Positions 55,293 through 64,000 of a DNA stretch of 64,000 nucleotides are shown in pieces. How positions within the stretch are numbered: the first letter of the stretch is position 1; each line of letters opens with the position of its first letter. Made by a program: the position numbers and the translations under genes. Origin of the DNA: UBA1672 sp046542355. GTDB lineage: Bacteria; Pseudomonadota; Alphaproteobacteria; Micavibrionales; Micavibrionaceae. The stretch covers positions 124,001 to 188,000 of the forward strand of contig JBKHBN010000001.1 of assembly GCA_046542355.1 (NCBI GenBank), written 5' to 3'. Under the pieces are notes generated by a model. It had not been told where the DNA came from, ran no database searches, and worked only from the letters and a program-made list of their open reading frames with translations.

Positions 55293-57356
55293 CTAAAGAT
55301 TAAGTTCCGTCTCTTCTAGTGCTTTAATTTCATCTCTGAGCTTGGCTGCAACCTCAAACTCCAGATCAGCCGCCGCTGCGTGCATTTGTTTACGTAGCGC
55401 CTCAACCCGCTTGCGCATCGCCACCGGATCATGCAAAAACTCTTGCACCGCACTATCCGCAGCCACCTTGTAAACACTCTCTTTTTGCTCAAACACATGA
55501 TCAAACGCCCGCGAAACCGCTTTTTTCACAGATTGCGGCGTAATGCCGTGCGCCTCGTTAAACGCCACCTGTTTAAGACGCCTGCGCTCGGTCTCATCCA
55601 TCGCATAGCGCATGCTTTCAGTAATCCGGTCAGCATACAAAATCGCCTTACCCTCCACATTCCGCGCAGCCCGCCCAATCGTCTGCACCATAGAGGTTTT
55701 AGAGCGCAAGAACCCTTCCTTATCAGCATCCAATATGCACACCCGCATACATTCGGGGATATCCAGCCCTTCGCGCAACAGATTAATCCCCACCAGCACA
55801 TCAAACTTGCCCTCGCGCAGATCATGCATAATCTCGATACGCTCCAACGTATCCACATCCGAATGCATATAACGCACGGCAATCCCGTTCTCATTGAGAT
55901 ACTCGCTCAACGCCTCGGCCATCTTCTTGGTCAGCGTGGTCACCAGCATCCGCCCGCCTTGCGCGATGACCTGTCGCGCTTCATACATCAGATCATCAAC
56001 CTGCCCCTCCGTGGGCCGCACCTCCACCGGTGGATCAATCAAGCCCGTAGGCCGCACCACCTGCTCAGCCGACACCCCGCCCGCCTGTGCAAGCTCCCAC
56101 TCCCCGGGCGTTGCCGAGACATAAACCGTCTGCCCGCGTAAATCATTCCACTCCTCAAACTTCAAAGGCCGGTTATCCCGCGCCGCCGGTAATCTAAACC
56201 CATGCTCCACCAACGTCCCCTTACGCTGCTTATCGCCATTATACATCGCGCGGAGCTGTGGAATCATCACATGGCTCTCATCAAGAAACATAATCGCATC
56301 GTCAGGCAAATATTCAATCAATGTCGGAGGCGGCTCCCCCGGCGCTCGCCCCGTCAAATAGCGGGAATAATTCTCAATGCCCTTGCACGAGCCTGTTGCC
56401 GCCAGCATCTCCAGATCAAACTTCGTGCGCTGCTCCAGTCTTTGGTACTCAAGATACATACCTACGCGATTATAGTAATCCAGCCTATCTACAAGATCCG
56501 CCTTGATCTGCGCAATCGCCTGCTGCATCGTCGGCCCCGGCGTAATATAGTGCGAATTGGCAAATATCCGCACCCCCTCCAAAGCCTGAAACTTCTCCCC
56601 CGTTAATGGATCAAACTCTGTAATGGCCTCCACCTCATCGCCAAACAAGGAAAAACGCCACGCCCGATCCTCAAAGTGCGCCGGAAATATCTCGACAATA
56701 TCCCCGCGCACACGGAAACACCCGCGCTCAAACGCCAGATCATTGCGCGTATATTGAAGCTCCACCAGCTTGGCAATCAAATCCTGACGCTCTATTGTAT
56801 CACCCACATTAATCGGAAACGCCATCGCCATATAATCTTCTTTAGAGCCAATACCGTAAATACAGGAAACAGACGCGACAATGATGCAATCACGCCGCTC
56901 AAACAAAGCCCGCGTCGCCGCGTGGCGCATCCGGTCAATCTGCTCATTAATAGAGCTATCCTTCTCGATGAAAGTATCCGTGCGCGGCACATAGGCTTCC
57001 GGCTGATAATAATCATAATACGAGACAAAATACTCCACTGCATTATGCGGAAAGAACGCTTTAAACTCTGCATAAAGCTGCGCCGCCAATGTCTTGTTGG
57101 GGGCTAAAATAAGGGCAGGGCGCTGCAGCTCTTCAATAATCTTGGCCACAGTAAAAGTTTTACCCGAACCCGTAACCCCCAGCAAAACCTGATCGCTCAG
57201 TCCATCACGCAAACCAGCGGCAAGAGTATCAATCGCTGCGGGTTGATCCCCTGCGGGCATAAAATCAGACACCACCTCAAAACGCTTTGTATTATCGAGA
57301 ACAAAGGGAACATCACCAACAATAGGGCGTTCATTATTCGGAATCATAGCTTTCAT
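55293..57356 (-). CDS. uvrB: Excinuclease ABC subunit B
   Basis: Damage-verifying helicase-like subunit of nucleotide excision repair. The 687-residue protein has Walker A GVTGSGKTFTVAKI, the beta-hairpin region FVSYYDYYQPEAYVP, the helicase DESHVMIPQL motif, motif VI QTIGRAARNVEGKAI and a C-terminal UVR domain (LRKQMHAAAADLEFEVAAKLRDEI). The frame continues upstream to a TTG at 57428; ATG codons at 57347, 57356 and 57380 are possible starts, 57356 being chosen by family length. The gene ends beside a palindromic repeat. It is divergent from the gene at 57491. Confidence 0.95.
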   Translation of the reverse strand: MKAMIPNNERPIVGDVPFVLDNTKRFEVVSDFMPAGDQPAAIDTLAAGLRDGLSDQVLLGVTGSGKTFTVAKIIEELQRPALILAPNKTLAAQLYAEFKAFFPHNAVEYFVSYYDYYQPEAYVPRTDTFIEKDSSINEQIDRMRHAATRALFERRDCIIVASVSCIYGIGSKEDYMAMAFPINVGDTIERQDLIAKLVELQYTRNDLAFERGCFRVRGDIVEIFPAHFEDRAWRFSLFGDEVEAITEFDPLTGEKFQALEGVRIFANSHYITPGPTMQQAIAQIKADLVDRLDYYNRVGMYLEYQRLEQRTKFDLEMLAATGSCKGIENYSRYLTGRAPGEPPPTLIEYLPDDAIMFLDESHVMIPQLRAMYNGDKQRKGTLVEHGFRLPAARDNRPLKFEEWNDLRGQTVYVSATPGEWELAQAGGVSAEQVVRPTGLIDPPVEVRPTEGQVDDLMYEARQVIAQGGRMLVTTLTKKMAEALSEYLNENGIAVRYMHSDVDTLERIEIMHDLREGKFDVLVGINLLREGLDIPECMRVCILDADKEGFLRSKTSMVQTIGRAARNVEGKAILYADRITESMRYAMDETERRRLKQVAFNEAHGITPQSVKKAVSRAFDHVFEQKESVYKVAADSAVQEFLHDPVAMRKRVEALRKQMHAAAADLEFEVAAKLRDEIKALEETELNL

Positions 57357-57490
57357 AACAATAGTTATAAGATGTTTCATCTGGCCGGGCAAAAAGTTTT
57401 GCGCGCCACAAGAAATTTGACAGCACAACTGTCTTTTCCTATATAATGAAAGGTAATAATGAAAAACAAAATCTTACATTAGGATAACCC

Positions 57491-58927
57491 GTGACCACAC
57501 TGAGTTTTACAGACAAAACAATATTATTCAATTACCTGGCAAACACTCGCAACTGGGAAAACACCTTCAACCTCGACTTCTTTACAGATGAATCCCGCAG
57601 ATGGTCATGCAAAACACATGGACACTTACGCACTTGCACGAACGAGACCGGCACAAAAAGTAAAGTCGAAGACACATCAACGGGTCAGCATTTATTCATA
57701 GAACGCCTAATAAACAACCATGTGCTCATAACAGATGAATTTGGACGCACCATTGAAATAAACGGCACAAATGTTTCAACACAAGATGGGATTATAGAAC
57801 AAGTGGTTCCCATTAAATCATCATCGGAATTCGGCCTCGAGCAACCTGACATCCACGCAGCCGCTGTGCAAGAGCTCGGTATAATCGCGCGTTTTCACAG
57901 CGATGGGTCAAAAACAATATTTATACAAGATGTTGGTCACCGCATAGATTTAAAAGCAGAAAAAAACGTCCCTGAACCACTGCAAGCTCCCGGCCAATTC
58001 TTCCACCAAATTTCACTCAATCACACAACATTGAAAGAATGGCAAATCGACCCTGCCTACGCGCTCATCTATGCAAAACTGGTTGTGGCCAGAGATTTCG
58101 GTATTGAACCCGAACTTCGCGCCCTTAACGAGCTTGATGAAGAAAAAGCTGTCACAATACTAACACAACACCTGCAAAAAGGCCCGGAACAAGATCATGA
58201 GCAAATCGGTATAACCGATGCAGAAAAACCATGGACAGACACCACGGAATTTACAGGATATCACACAGCCCTGCCAAAACGTTTCGTCATTAAAACCAGA
58301 GAAGGTGGCTTTGATCTGGCCACCACCAGCGCCGCCAAACACAGCATTGTCGCTCAAGGTGGAATACTGAGCGCCGCGCAAGATACGCGGGACATCTATC
58401 GTATCCGTACAATTCAAAGAAATACAGTGCCCCGCACCATTTTACATTTCCTGGATAAAGGACGCACCATAAGCGATCATCTCGGTGAAGAATGGAACTT
58501 CGTTGTCCTGCAATCCGCAGCAGCCAAACACGCCATTCAAAGCGCCAAAGAAACAGCGCGTAATATATTCGCTCTGGATTATAGAGATTTTGCCGCAATC
58601 AATTATGCTCCCGATCTGAGCGTTTTGGCCATAAAAACAAACACACTCAAAGTAACGAAAGCACGCTATGACGCCAGCTTAAAAGCTAGGGGAATGATAG
58701 TTGAAAACAGCTCAGATGCCAGTGCACTCCTAGAGCTCCTCGATATAGGGGCAGATTTGCGCTTTATCGATCCTGAAGGCGCTGCAGCCGGAAATAGCTT
58801 TTCAAGCTTAGCCGAAGAAGCCGGCAATGCAGCGCTGCTAAGCGCCATAGAAGAAAGACACGGCATGCCTCCGCGCGCTTCCATCTCATTAACCGAAGAT
58901 GACTCTCAAGAGACTCTGGACATATAA
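57491..58927 (+). CDS. Protein of unknown function, possible degenerate ankyrin-like C-terminus
   Basis: A 478-residue soluble protein without signal peptide, starting at GTG 57491 with AGGAT six bases upstream. The N-terminal half is strand-rich with repeated His and Asp; the C-terminal 45 residues (LLELLDIGADLRFIDPEG, then SLAEEAGNAALLSAIEE) have the look of a single ankyrin-like helix-loop-helix unit (compare GAD(V/L)xxxDxxG). That resemblance is by eye and weak. The central part includes a QSAKETARNIFALDYRDF helix. Divergent from uvrB, which is probably coincidental. Confidence 0.5.
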   Translation: MTTLSFTDKTILFNYLANTRNWENTFNLDFFTDESRRWSCKTHGHLRTCTNETGTKSKVEDTSTGQHLFIERLINNHVLITDEFGRTIEINGTNVSTQDGIIEQVVPIKSSSEFGLEQPDIHAAAVQELGIIARFHSDGSKTIFIQDVGHRIDLKAEKNVPEPLQAPGQFFHQISLNHTTLKEWQIDPAYALIYAKLVVARDFGIEPELRALNELDEEKAVTILTQHLQKGPEQDHEQIGITDAEKPWTDTTEFTGYHTALPKRFVIKTREGGFDLATTSAAKHSIVAQGGILSAAQDTRDIYRIRTIQRNTVPRTILHFLDKGRTISDHLGEEWNFVVLQSAAAKHAIQSAKETARNIFALDYRDFAAINYAPDLSVLAIKTNTLKVTKARYDASLKARGMIVENSSDASALLELLDIGADLRFIDPEGAAAGNSFSSLAEEAGNAALLSAIEERHGMPPRASISLTEDDSQETLDI

Positions 58928-59316
58928 CAACTCAAATCCCTATCACAAGCAACCGGAGACAAGAAAAGTAAACAATATGCTTCATTCTCACATGCTATCT
59001 CAGAGCATAAAACGAATAATTACCCGCTTAAATCACAATCATATAATTCTTAAATCCTCCATCATGCAAATCAGCAAAAGTCACCGCGCAAAAAACGATA
59101 AAACGCAGCCGTAAAATCTAAAAAAAATCATTTAAAATATCTCAGTTTTATATAATCAAATCAGCATCTTATAAAATATTTATTTTTTTTATTTACAAAA
59201 GTAAATTTCACTGATAATAGGGGCAAAATAAAGGGTTTTCTTCAAGCGTTCCCGCGAAGAAAATCCGTATTTTTTTGTTATACTGAACTTGTACTTTTTT
59301 CTCGGATTGAAACGTC
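58928..59316. other. 389-bp AT-rich intergenic stretch with a terminator
   Basis: Mostly AT-rich and without recognised genes; a 46-codon frame from an ATG at 58977 lacks a well-placed ribosome-binding site and is not called. A strong hairpin (59233-59243 with 59256-59266) followed by eight T at 59269-59276 lies 40 bp before the next start. A TATACT sequence at 59279 follows it and could be a -10 element for the PQ-loop gene, but no matching -35 was found. Confidence 0.5.
59233..59276 (+). terminator. Rho-independent terminator upstream of the PQ-loop gene
   Basis: GGGTTTTCTTC (59233-59243) pairs with GAAGAAAATCC (59256-59266) at 10 of 11 positions, followed by a T-rich tract. It either ends the 57491 transcript or acts as an attenuator for the following gene. 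Confidence 0.65.
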
Positions 59317-59700
59317 ATGATTGAATTTCTCTATTCCTTAGTCGGAGTGGTTGTCGCTGCTGGATACATTCCACAAATTATCAAGCTCGTCAGAGCCACT
59401 TTGCCCTGTCATGACATTTCTGTCTTCACCTGGGTCGTATGGGCCTACACATCTTTTGTCAGCCTGCTCTACAGCCTTTACGGTCAGGAAACCTTTGACA
59501 TTTATTTCTTTAGCGCCAACTTAATCAATATTGTGTGCGTAACAACAGTTATCTGCATTACGATGTATAAGCGCGTCAAATACAGCGAAAGACCTGCAAC
59601 TGCCTCAACATCTTATCTCCCCCTTGACCCTCAAAGAAATGTTGAGAGTATAGGCGAGAACATAAATGTCGAAGGCATAATTGAAAAGATTGCCGCGTAA
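59317..59700 (+). CDS. PQ-loop/SemiSWEET-type small membrane protein
   Basis: A 127-residue protein with three membrane helices. The PQ motif lies in AAGYIPQIIKLVRAT, with the following helix FTWVVWAYTSFVSLLYSLY and the third YFFSANLINIVCVTTVICI, the normal three-helix half-transporter layout; SemiSWEETs work as dimers moving sugars. The polar C-terminal tail of about 40 residues is longer than usual. Substrate not known. The ATG at 59317 leads directly into the first helix. Confidence 0.82.
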   Translation: MIEFLYSLVGVVVAAGYIPQIIKLVRATLPCHDISVFTWVVWAYTSFVSLLYSLYGQETFDIYFFSANLINIVCVTTVICITMYKRVKYSERPATASTSYLPLDPQRNVESIGENINVEGIIEKIAA

Positions 59701-59797
59701 AAGTCCGCCACTTATTAAAAGTCCTTTGTCTTCTTTCTTGTTCTTTGCTATAGCTTCATAGCACCTAGCATCAGGAAAAAGGAAGAAAGAAAAGGCA

Positions 59798-61408
59798 ATG
59801 ACTGAAACACCTGCTATTACATCCGAAATCGCCGCAAAAAACCGCACATGGGCATTCGAGGAAGCCAAGGCGGTTATCAAGCGTCTGCGCGCTATCGGCA
59901 AAGGGCAGGTTAACACCCCCGACAAAGGATACGTGCTCTTCGAGACAGGCTACGGCCCCTCAGGCCTGCCCCATATAGGCACATTCGGAGAAGTATGCCG
60001 CACAACAATGGTCATGCAAGCCTTCCAGCGCCTGCAACCGGACATACCTACAAAACTGATTTGCTTTTCCGATGATCTCGATGGCCTGCGCAAAGTCCCC
60101 GGCAATGTTCCAAAACAAGAGATGCTGGCCGAATATCTGGGGCAACCACTTACAAAAGTTCCCAACCCCTTTGACACGGACTATAAAAGCTTTGGCGAGC
60201 ACAACAACGCAAAACTGCGCGAGTTTTTAGACCATTTCGGCTTTGAATATGACTTGTACAGCGCAACCAAATGCTACACCTCCGGCCAGTTTGACGAAAC
60301 CCTCAAGCTAATGCTTCTCAAGCATGAAGATATCAAACAAGCCGTTCTTCCCATTTTAGGGGAAGAGCGCGCAGCCACCTACTCGCCCTTTCTTCCCGTT
60401 TCACCAAACACAGGAAAAGTGCTGCAGGTTCCAATACGCGAAGTCAATGCAAATGATTTCACAATAACATTTGAAGACGAAAACGGTGAGCGCATAACAC
60501 AAGGCGTTACAGGCGGACAAGTCAAAGCCCAATGGCGCGCCGACTGGGCATTGCGCTGGCACGCGCTGGATGTTGATTATGAGATGAGCGGCAAGGATCT
60601 ACGCTCTGCAGCCGATATCTCTAAACAAATCCTCAAAATTCTGGGCAAGCCGAATATCGCCGGTTTCCACTATGAAATGTTCCTTGACGAAGACGGCAAA
60701 AAAATCTCCAAATCCAAAGGCAATGGCCTGTCCATGGAAGAATGGCTCACCTACGGCCCGCATGAAAGCCTCGCCTACTACATGTTCCTGCGCCCGACCA
60801 GCGCCAAGAAACTACATTTTGATGTCATACCAAAGGCCATAGACGAATACATCACCTGTGTTGACAAGCTGCCGGAGCAATCCCCAGCAAAACAGCTCGA
60901 CAACCCCGCATGGCACATCCATAACGGCGCGCTGCCCGAAGGCCAGAAATCCCCCGTCTCCTTTGCGCTATTGCTCAATCTGGTCAACGCTGCCAATACC
61001 CAAGACCGCGAGGTTATCTGGAACTTCATCGGGCAATACGCCCCCGAAGCCACACCCGAAACAATGCCGTTCCTTGACCGGCTGGTCGATTACGCCTTGC
61101 AATATTACAAAGATTTCATCTTGCCGGAAAAATCCTATCGTAAACCTGATGAGCGCGAAGCCAAAGCCCTGAGCGCTCTGGCCGATGCATTAGAAAAAAT
61201 TGACGAAAAGCAACCCGCTGAAGATTATATGAGCATCGTTTTCGCTACCGGCAAAGAAAACGGCTACGACAAGGAGTCTTTACGCGACTGGTTCCAAGCC
61301 CTCTATCAAATCCTGTTGGGACAAGATCAAGGCCCGCGTTTTGGCTCATTCATAGCACTATACGGCTCCAAAGAAACCGTAACGCTCATCCGTAAGGCTT
61401 TGTTATAG
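59798..61408 (+). CDS. lysK: Lysyl-tRNA synthetase, class I
   Basis: Charges tRNA-Lys. This is the class I (archaeal-type) enzyme found in many Alphaproteobacteria in place of the class II LysS. The 536-residue protein has the HIGH-type motif GPSGLPHIGTFGEV, the RADWALRWHALDVDYEMSGKDL segment that is diagnostic of class I LysRS, and the KMSKS loop KISKSKGNGLSMEEWL. The C-terminal helical anticodon domain is intact. It is followed by a clear terminator 9 bp after the stop. Confidence 0.96.
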   Translation: MTETPAITSEIAAKNRTWAFEEAKAVIKRLRAIGKGQVNTPDKGYVLFETGYGPSGLPHIGTFGEVCRTTMVMQAFQRLQPDIPTKLICFSDDLDGLRKVPGNVPKQEMLAEYLGQPLTKVPNPFDTDYKSFGEHNNAKLREFLDHFGFEYDLYSATKCYTSGQFDETLKLMLLKHEDIKQAVLPILGEERAATYSPFLPVSPNTGKVLQVPIREVNANDFTITFEDENGERITQGVTGGQVKAQWRADWALRWHALDVDYEMSGKDLRSAADISKQILKILGKPNIAGFHYEMFLDEDGKKISKSKGNGLSMEEWLTYGPHESLAYYMFLRPTSAKKLHFDVIPKAIDEYITCVDKLPEQSPAKQLDNPAWHIHNGALPEGQKSPVSFALLLNLVNAANTQDREVIWNFIGQYAPEATPETMPFLDRLVDYALQYYKDFILPEKSYRKPDEREAKALSALADALEKIDEKQPAEDYMSIVFATGKENGYDKESLRDWFQALYQILLGQDQGPRFGSFIALYGSKETVTLIRKALL

Positions 61409-61416
61409 ATGAACCT

Positions 61417-61443
61417 CCGCCAGCTTACGCTGGCGGTCTTATT
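61417..61443 (+). terminator. Rho-independent terminator after lysK
   Basis: CCGCCAGC (61417-61424) pairs perfectly with GCTGGCGG (61429-61436) across a 4-nt loop, followed by TCTTATT. Confidence 0.75.
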
Positions 61444-61538
61444 GCGCGGATAAAGAATAAGAAATTTGTATTTCTGAAGGAAATCCGCTACAAATAGTGC
61501 GTTTATTATAAAAAAGAAAAAAAGCTCAGGAGGGTAAC

Positions 61539-62345
61539 GTGGGGTCTGCACATCAACAATTCCAAGCAAACACTCCCGAACTTAAAGCTACCGCAAGGGT
61601 ACAAATATCCTCGCTAGTATATAGCTGCTACGACATCCGTTATGATACCGCCCCAGGTCGCAGCGGTGTAAGCATCGCAGCGGGGCGGTTCATAACCCTT
61701 TTTTCTAACCCTTCTGTAGAAAAAGCATACGAAAAACACTCCGGTGATGAATATTTAAACGATTCTCTAGCCCTTATTATTCGAGAATATAGCATAGCAG
61801 GAACAAGACTTATACCCAAAGAGGATCTCCCCACATTAGCCCGCTACATGGCCGAGAACCCACTGGTACGAAGAGTTATATGGAATAACATTGATGATCC
61901 ATCACGCAACCGCGGAAAGTGTTTTGAGGAACTCCCAACAGCCATCATGAAAAACGCCCACCCAAAAGACAGAAAAGAGATAGCGCACATTTTGACCTTG
62001 AACAACTTTGGCCAACACCTTCTTCGCTACGAGGCAAGAAAAAACCCGCCAATTGGTATTTTTATATTCTGTAAAGCGCTCAGTGACGCTGTAGAAGCCG
62101 AAGAACTGAAAGACTTGTTGCAAGAAACAAACCTTCTTGCTGATATACTCTCAAGGCCAGAGCTAGAACAAGCATTTGACGACCCCGACCCCGAGCACTC
62201 ATTAATGAATAAAGAATTAATGGGTACTCCAGAGGAAAGGCGAGCGCTCAAAAAAATCATCTTGCCCTTGTGCCAAGACAGCAACCCGAAACCAGAAACC
62301 ATCTCTGACCCCAGACCAGAAATGGACCATTACAACCCCTCTTAA
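61539..62345 (+). CDS. Protein of unknown function
   Basis: A 268-residue soluble protein that begins with GTG at 61539, behind an excellent CAGGAGGG ribosome-binding site nine bases away. The predicted structure is largely helical (LNDSLALIIREYSIAGTRLI; PTLARYMAENPLVRRVIWNN; AEELKDLLQETNLLADILSR), suggesting a helical-repeat fold, with a Pro-rich acidic tail. No signal peptide, membrane segment or recognised motif. It is preceded by the lysK terminator, so it has its own promoter. Confidence 0.6.
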   Translation: MGSAHQQFQANTPELKATARVQISSLVYSCYDIRYDTAPGRSGVSIAAGRFITLFSNPSVEKAYEKHSGDEYLNDSLALIIREYSIAGTRLIPKEDLPTLARYMAENPLVRRVIWNNIDDPSRNRGKCFEELPTAIMKNAHPKDRKEIAHILTLNNFGQHLLRYEARKNPPIGIFIFCKALSDAVEAEELKDLLQETNLLADILSRPELEQAFDDPDPEHSLMNKELMGTPEERRALKKIILPLCQDSNPKPETISDPRPEMDHYNPS

Positions 62346-62503
62346 CCGCCACAAGCCTGAAAAAAAGAATTTTCATAAAAATTAGATAAAATTTTAAATA
62401 AATTTTAACAAGCAACCCTATAAAATGGAATTATGGTATGGTGGCTTGAAATACAAATGTGGGGCACCCCAAAAATAATAATTAAAAGCTAGAGTATAAT
62501 TGG

Positions 62504-63013
62504 ATGCTAGGAATTGAAACAGCCCGCCCAACGGCGAAGAAATTACTGGATCACATTGATGCCTTCGAGGAATTTTGTCTGGGCAAGCGTAACTATACGC
62601 CCGCGCTTTTTCAGGAAATCAACAAGGAGTTAAGCATCGGTACCGTCCTTATGCTTGGCAGACACCGCTATAAAAAAGGCCAAAAAGGAAAACATCTCAT
62701 CTGGAAAGGACTGGATGATAAAGAATACGACCTCGGCCCTCTTCATGAAGCCAACATTATGCGCGACTTCCCAGGATTCCACAGCAAAAGATCAATGTCC
62801 CTTAGCAACAACGATATCGCTGAAACACAAGTCGTCCCCCGTCCTGACGGCAAAGGCAATCTTTCTATCGTGATCATGACAGATGGCAGTGTTGGCATCG
62901 GCCCGGACTATCGCATAGCTCTGAGAAACGCTGCGCTACGTATGCACCTTAAATCAAGGTTTAACGTCACATCACTCACATCTTTGTGGAATGCTCTTTG
63001 GGAAATTGCATAG
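62504..63013 (+). CDS. Protein of unknown function
   Basis: A 169-residue basic protein without signal peptide. The N-terminal helix (TARPTAKKLLDHIDAFEEF) and the central strand-rich part (IGTVLMLGRHRYKKGQKG, LIWKGLDDKEYDL) are followed by a segment GNLSIVIMTDGSVGIGPDYR. No ribosome-binding site is obvious before the ATG at 62504. The gene lies 158 bp after the gene at 61539 and the two may form one transcript. No family recognised. Confidence 0.55.
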   Translation: MLGIETARPTAKKLLDHIDAFEEFCLGKRNYTPALFQEINKELSIGTVLMLGRHRYKKGQKGKHLIWKGLDDKEYDLGPLHEANIMRDFPGFHSKRSMSLSNNDIAETQVVPRPDGKGNLSIVIMTDGSVGIGPDYRIALRNAALRMHLKSRFNVTSLTSLWNALWEIA

Positions 63014-63170
63014 TTGTTTAGGTTACGTACTTGCCCATAACAAAAATATTTCAACCACACTATATCTACTTGTAAAAACAATCCGACGCCCCTTGTACTA
63101 TATCAAGGGCATGCTATTCTGGCCGTTTCTATAACATAACCAAAAACCAGAAAACTGGGATTAGCAAACC

Positions 63171-64000
63171 ATGACAGCCCTTCTTAACCCTACAGAAACA
63201 AGCGCGACACAGACCGAGGTGGCAACAACAGAGACCACCCAAAACTCTTTAAACCTGTTTTGGGATGAATTTATAGATGTCTGGTATTACGGGTTTATGG
63301 GCGTAGATATCGGCACGATGATCATGGCTCTGGGCATACTGGCTATATTTCTGATCTTGCGAGGTATTCTAAGCCGTTATATTCTAGGCGCACTCGAAAA
63401 ATGGGTGGAACAAAGCAAAACAGAGCTGGACAACAAAATAATCAAAGCAATTACCCCGCCTGTGCGCTTTATTCCTATCATCGCAGGGATATTCTTTGCC
63501 TCCCAAACCCTGCCTCTGGAAGGCGCGCCGGCGATCTTCTTTAACAACGTTGTGCGCTCCTTGATCGTCTACACCATTTTCTGGGCACTCCACCGGGCGC
63601 TTGACCCCATACAACTACTCTCGAAAAGACTGGAAAAACTGCTCTCAAAAACAATGACAAAATGGATATTCAAGTGCCTGAAAATCATTGTAATCTTCGT
63701 TGGGGGCGCTGTTATCCTTGAAATATGGGGCATTGCCATAGGCCCACTCCTCGCTGGCCTTGGTCTGTTTGGTGCGGCTGTCGCGCTAGGTGCACAGGAT
63801 TTGTTCAAAAACCTGATCGCAGGCGCCACAGTCATTGCCGAAAAACGCTTCCACCCGGGAGACTGGATCAAGGTTGAGGGCATTGTCGAAGGCGTTGTCG
63901 AAGAAATCGGGTTTCGCTCCACACTGGTGCGCCGCTTTGACAAAGCCCCTGTTTTCGTACCAAATGCTGCCCTGTCCGATGCCACTGTCATAAACTACAG
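63171..64000 (+). CDS. MscS-family mechanosensitive channel, C-terminus cut by window edge
   Basis: About 276 residues visible. After an acidic N-terminal stretch there are four or five membrane helices (from residue about 40), ending in the pore helix and MscS signature GLFGAAVALGAQDLFKNLIAG and the beta-domain start FHPGDWIKVEGIVEGVVEEIGFRSTLVRRFD. The pore helix has the Gly/Ala packing of MscS TM3. It may be a longer-than-MscS paralogue with an extra N-terminal helix pair, opening on osmotic downshift. The right edge cuts the C-terminal cage. Confidence 0.92.
   Translation, partial: MTALLNPTETSATQTEVATTETTQNSLNLFWDEFIDVWYYGFMGVDIGTMIMALGILAIFLILRGILSRYILGALEKWVEQSKTELDNKIIKAITPPVRFIPIIAGIFFASQTLPLEGAPAIFFNNVVRSLIVYTIFWALHRALDPIQLLSKRLEKLLSKTMTKWIFKCLKIIVIFVGGAVILEIWGIAIGPLLAGLGLFGAAVALGAQDLFKNLIAGATVIAEKRFHPGDWIKVEGIVEGVVEEIGFRSTLVRRFDKAPVFVPNAALSDATVINY

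Noticed and set aside
55431..56141. A 236-codon frame on + inside uvrB
   Set aside because: Antisense shadow of uvrB, His/Arg/Pro-rich, no motif.

Overview
The window is about 64 kb of chromosomal, gene-dense sequence of moderate GC that reads as an alphaproteobacterium. The evidence is a 5-aminolevulinate synthase (C4 haem route), a class I lysyl-tRNA synthetase, a Rickettsia-type 17 kDa glycine-zipper antigen, the DUF1328/PRC-barrel stress genes and a match to the EcfG-type general stress promoter. The many lineage-specific secreted proteins of unknown function would fit a poorly sampled order such as Micavibrionales or a Rhodospirillales relative, but that placement is inference. Most genes are ordinary housekeeping: no prophage, CRISPR array, plasmid functions or intact transposase was seen.

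Layout. 1-9.9 kb: lipB (cut by the left edge), tRNA-Leu(GAG), maeB, mgtE, a GNAT acetyltransferase and a class A penicillin-binding protein on +, then rnhA, a P-loop kinase-like gene and ispH on -. 9.9-15.9 kb: a lipoprotein, gmhA, xseB-ispA-dxs (three isoprenoid genes within 6 kb, counting ispH) and a HAD phosphatase. 15.9-20.8 kb: sppA, aroC, a hotdog thioesterase and fabI on -. 21-28.5 kb: htpG among several proteins of unknown function, one of them a metalloprotease-like protein that has lost HExxH. 28.5-33.6 kb: hemA, uvrC, a pentapeptide-repeat protein, tRNA-Leu(TAA) and an OmpA-family protein.

33.7-36.7 kb is a run of small envelope and stress genes behind a good EcfG promoter match: DUF1328, a tiny membrane protein, a double PRC-barrel protein, a glycine-zipper lipoprotein broken by two compensating frameshifts, a DUF2795 protein and MgtC. 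It ends in a ~276 bp element with inverted ends, one end of which recurs 2.2 kb upstream. 36.8-46.3 kb is the most distinctive region: a patatin lipase, then a 1135-residue usher-like outer-membrane protein, a PapD-like chaperone, two DUF4402 pilin-like proteins and an AMIN-type lipoprotein. Together they look like a divergent chaperone-usher surface-fibre locus, interrupted by tandem and palindromic repeats.

46.4-64 kb: an array of four 13-bp DnaA-box-like units, cinA-N, map-radC, an L,D-transpeptidase-fold lipoprotein, purB, a secreted cyclophilin, a coiled-coil membrane protein built of exact 21-residue repeats, an acidic lipoprotein, uvrB, a PQ-loop protein, lysK, three genes of unknown function and the start of an MscS channel gene cut by the right edge. 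Coordinates of many genes have been moved from the longest open frame to the start best supported by ribosome-binding site, signal peptide or family length.
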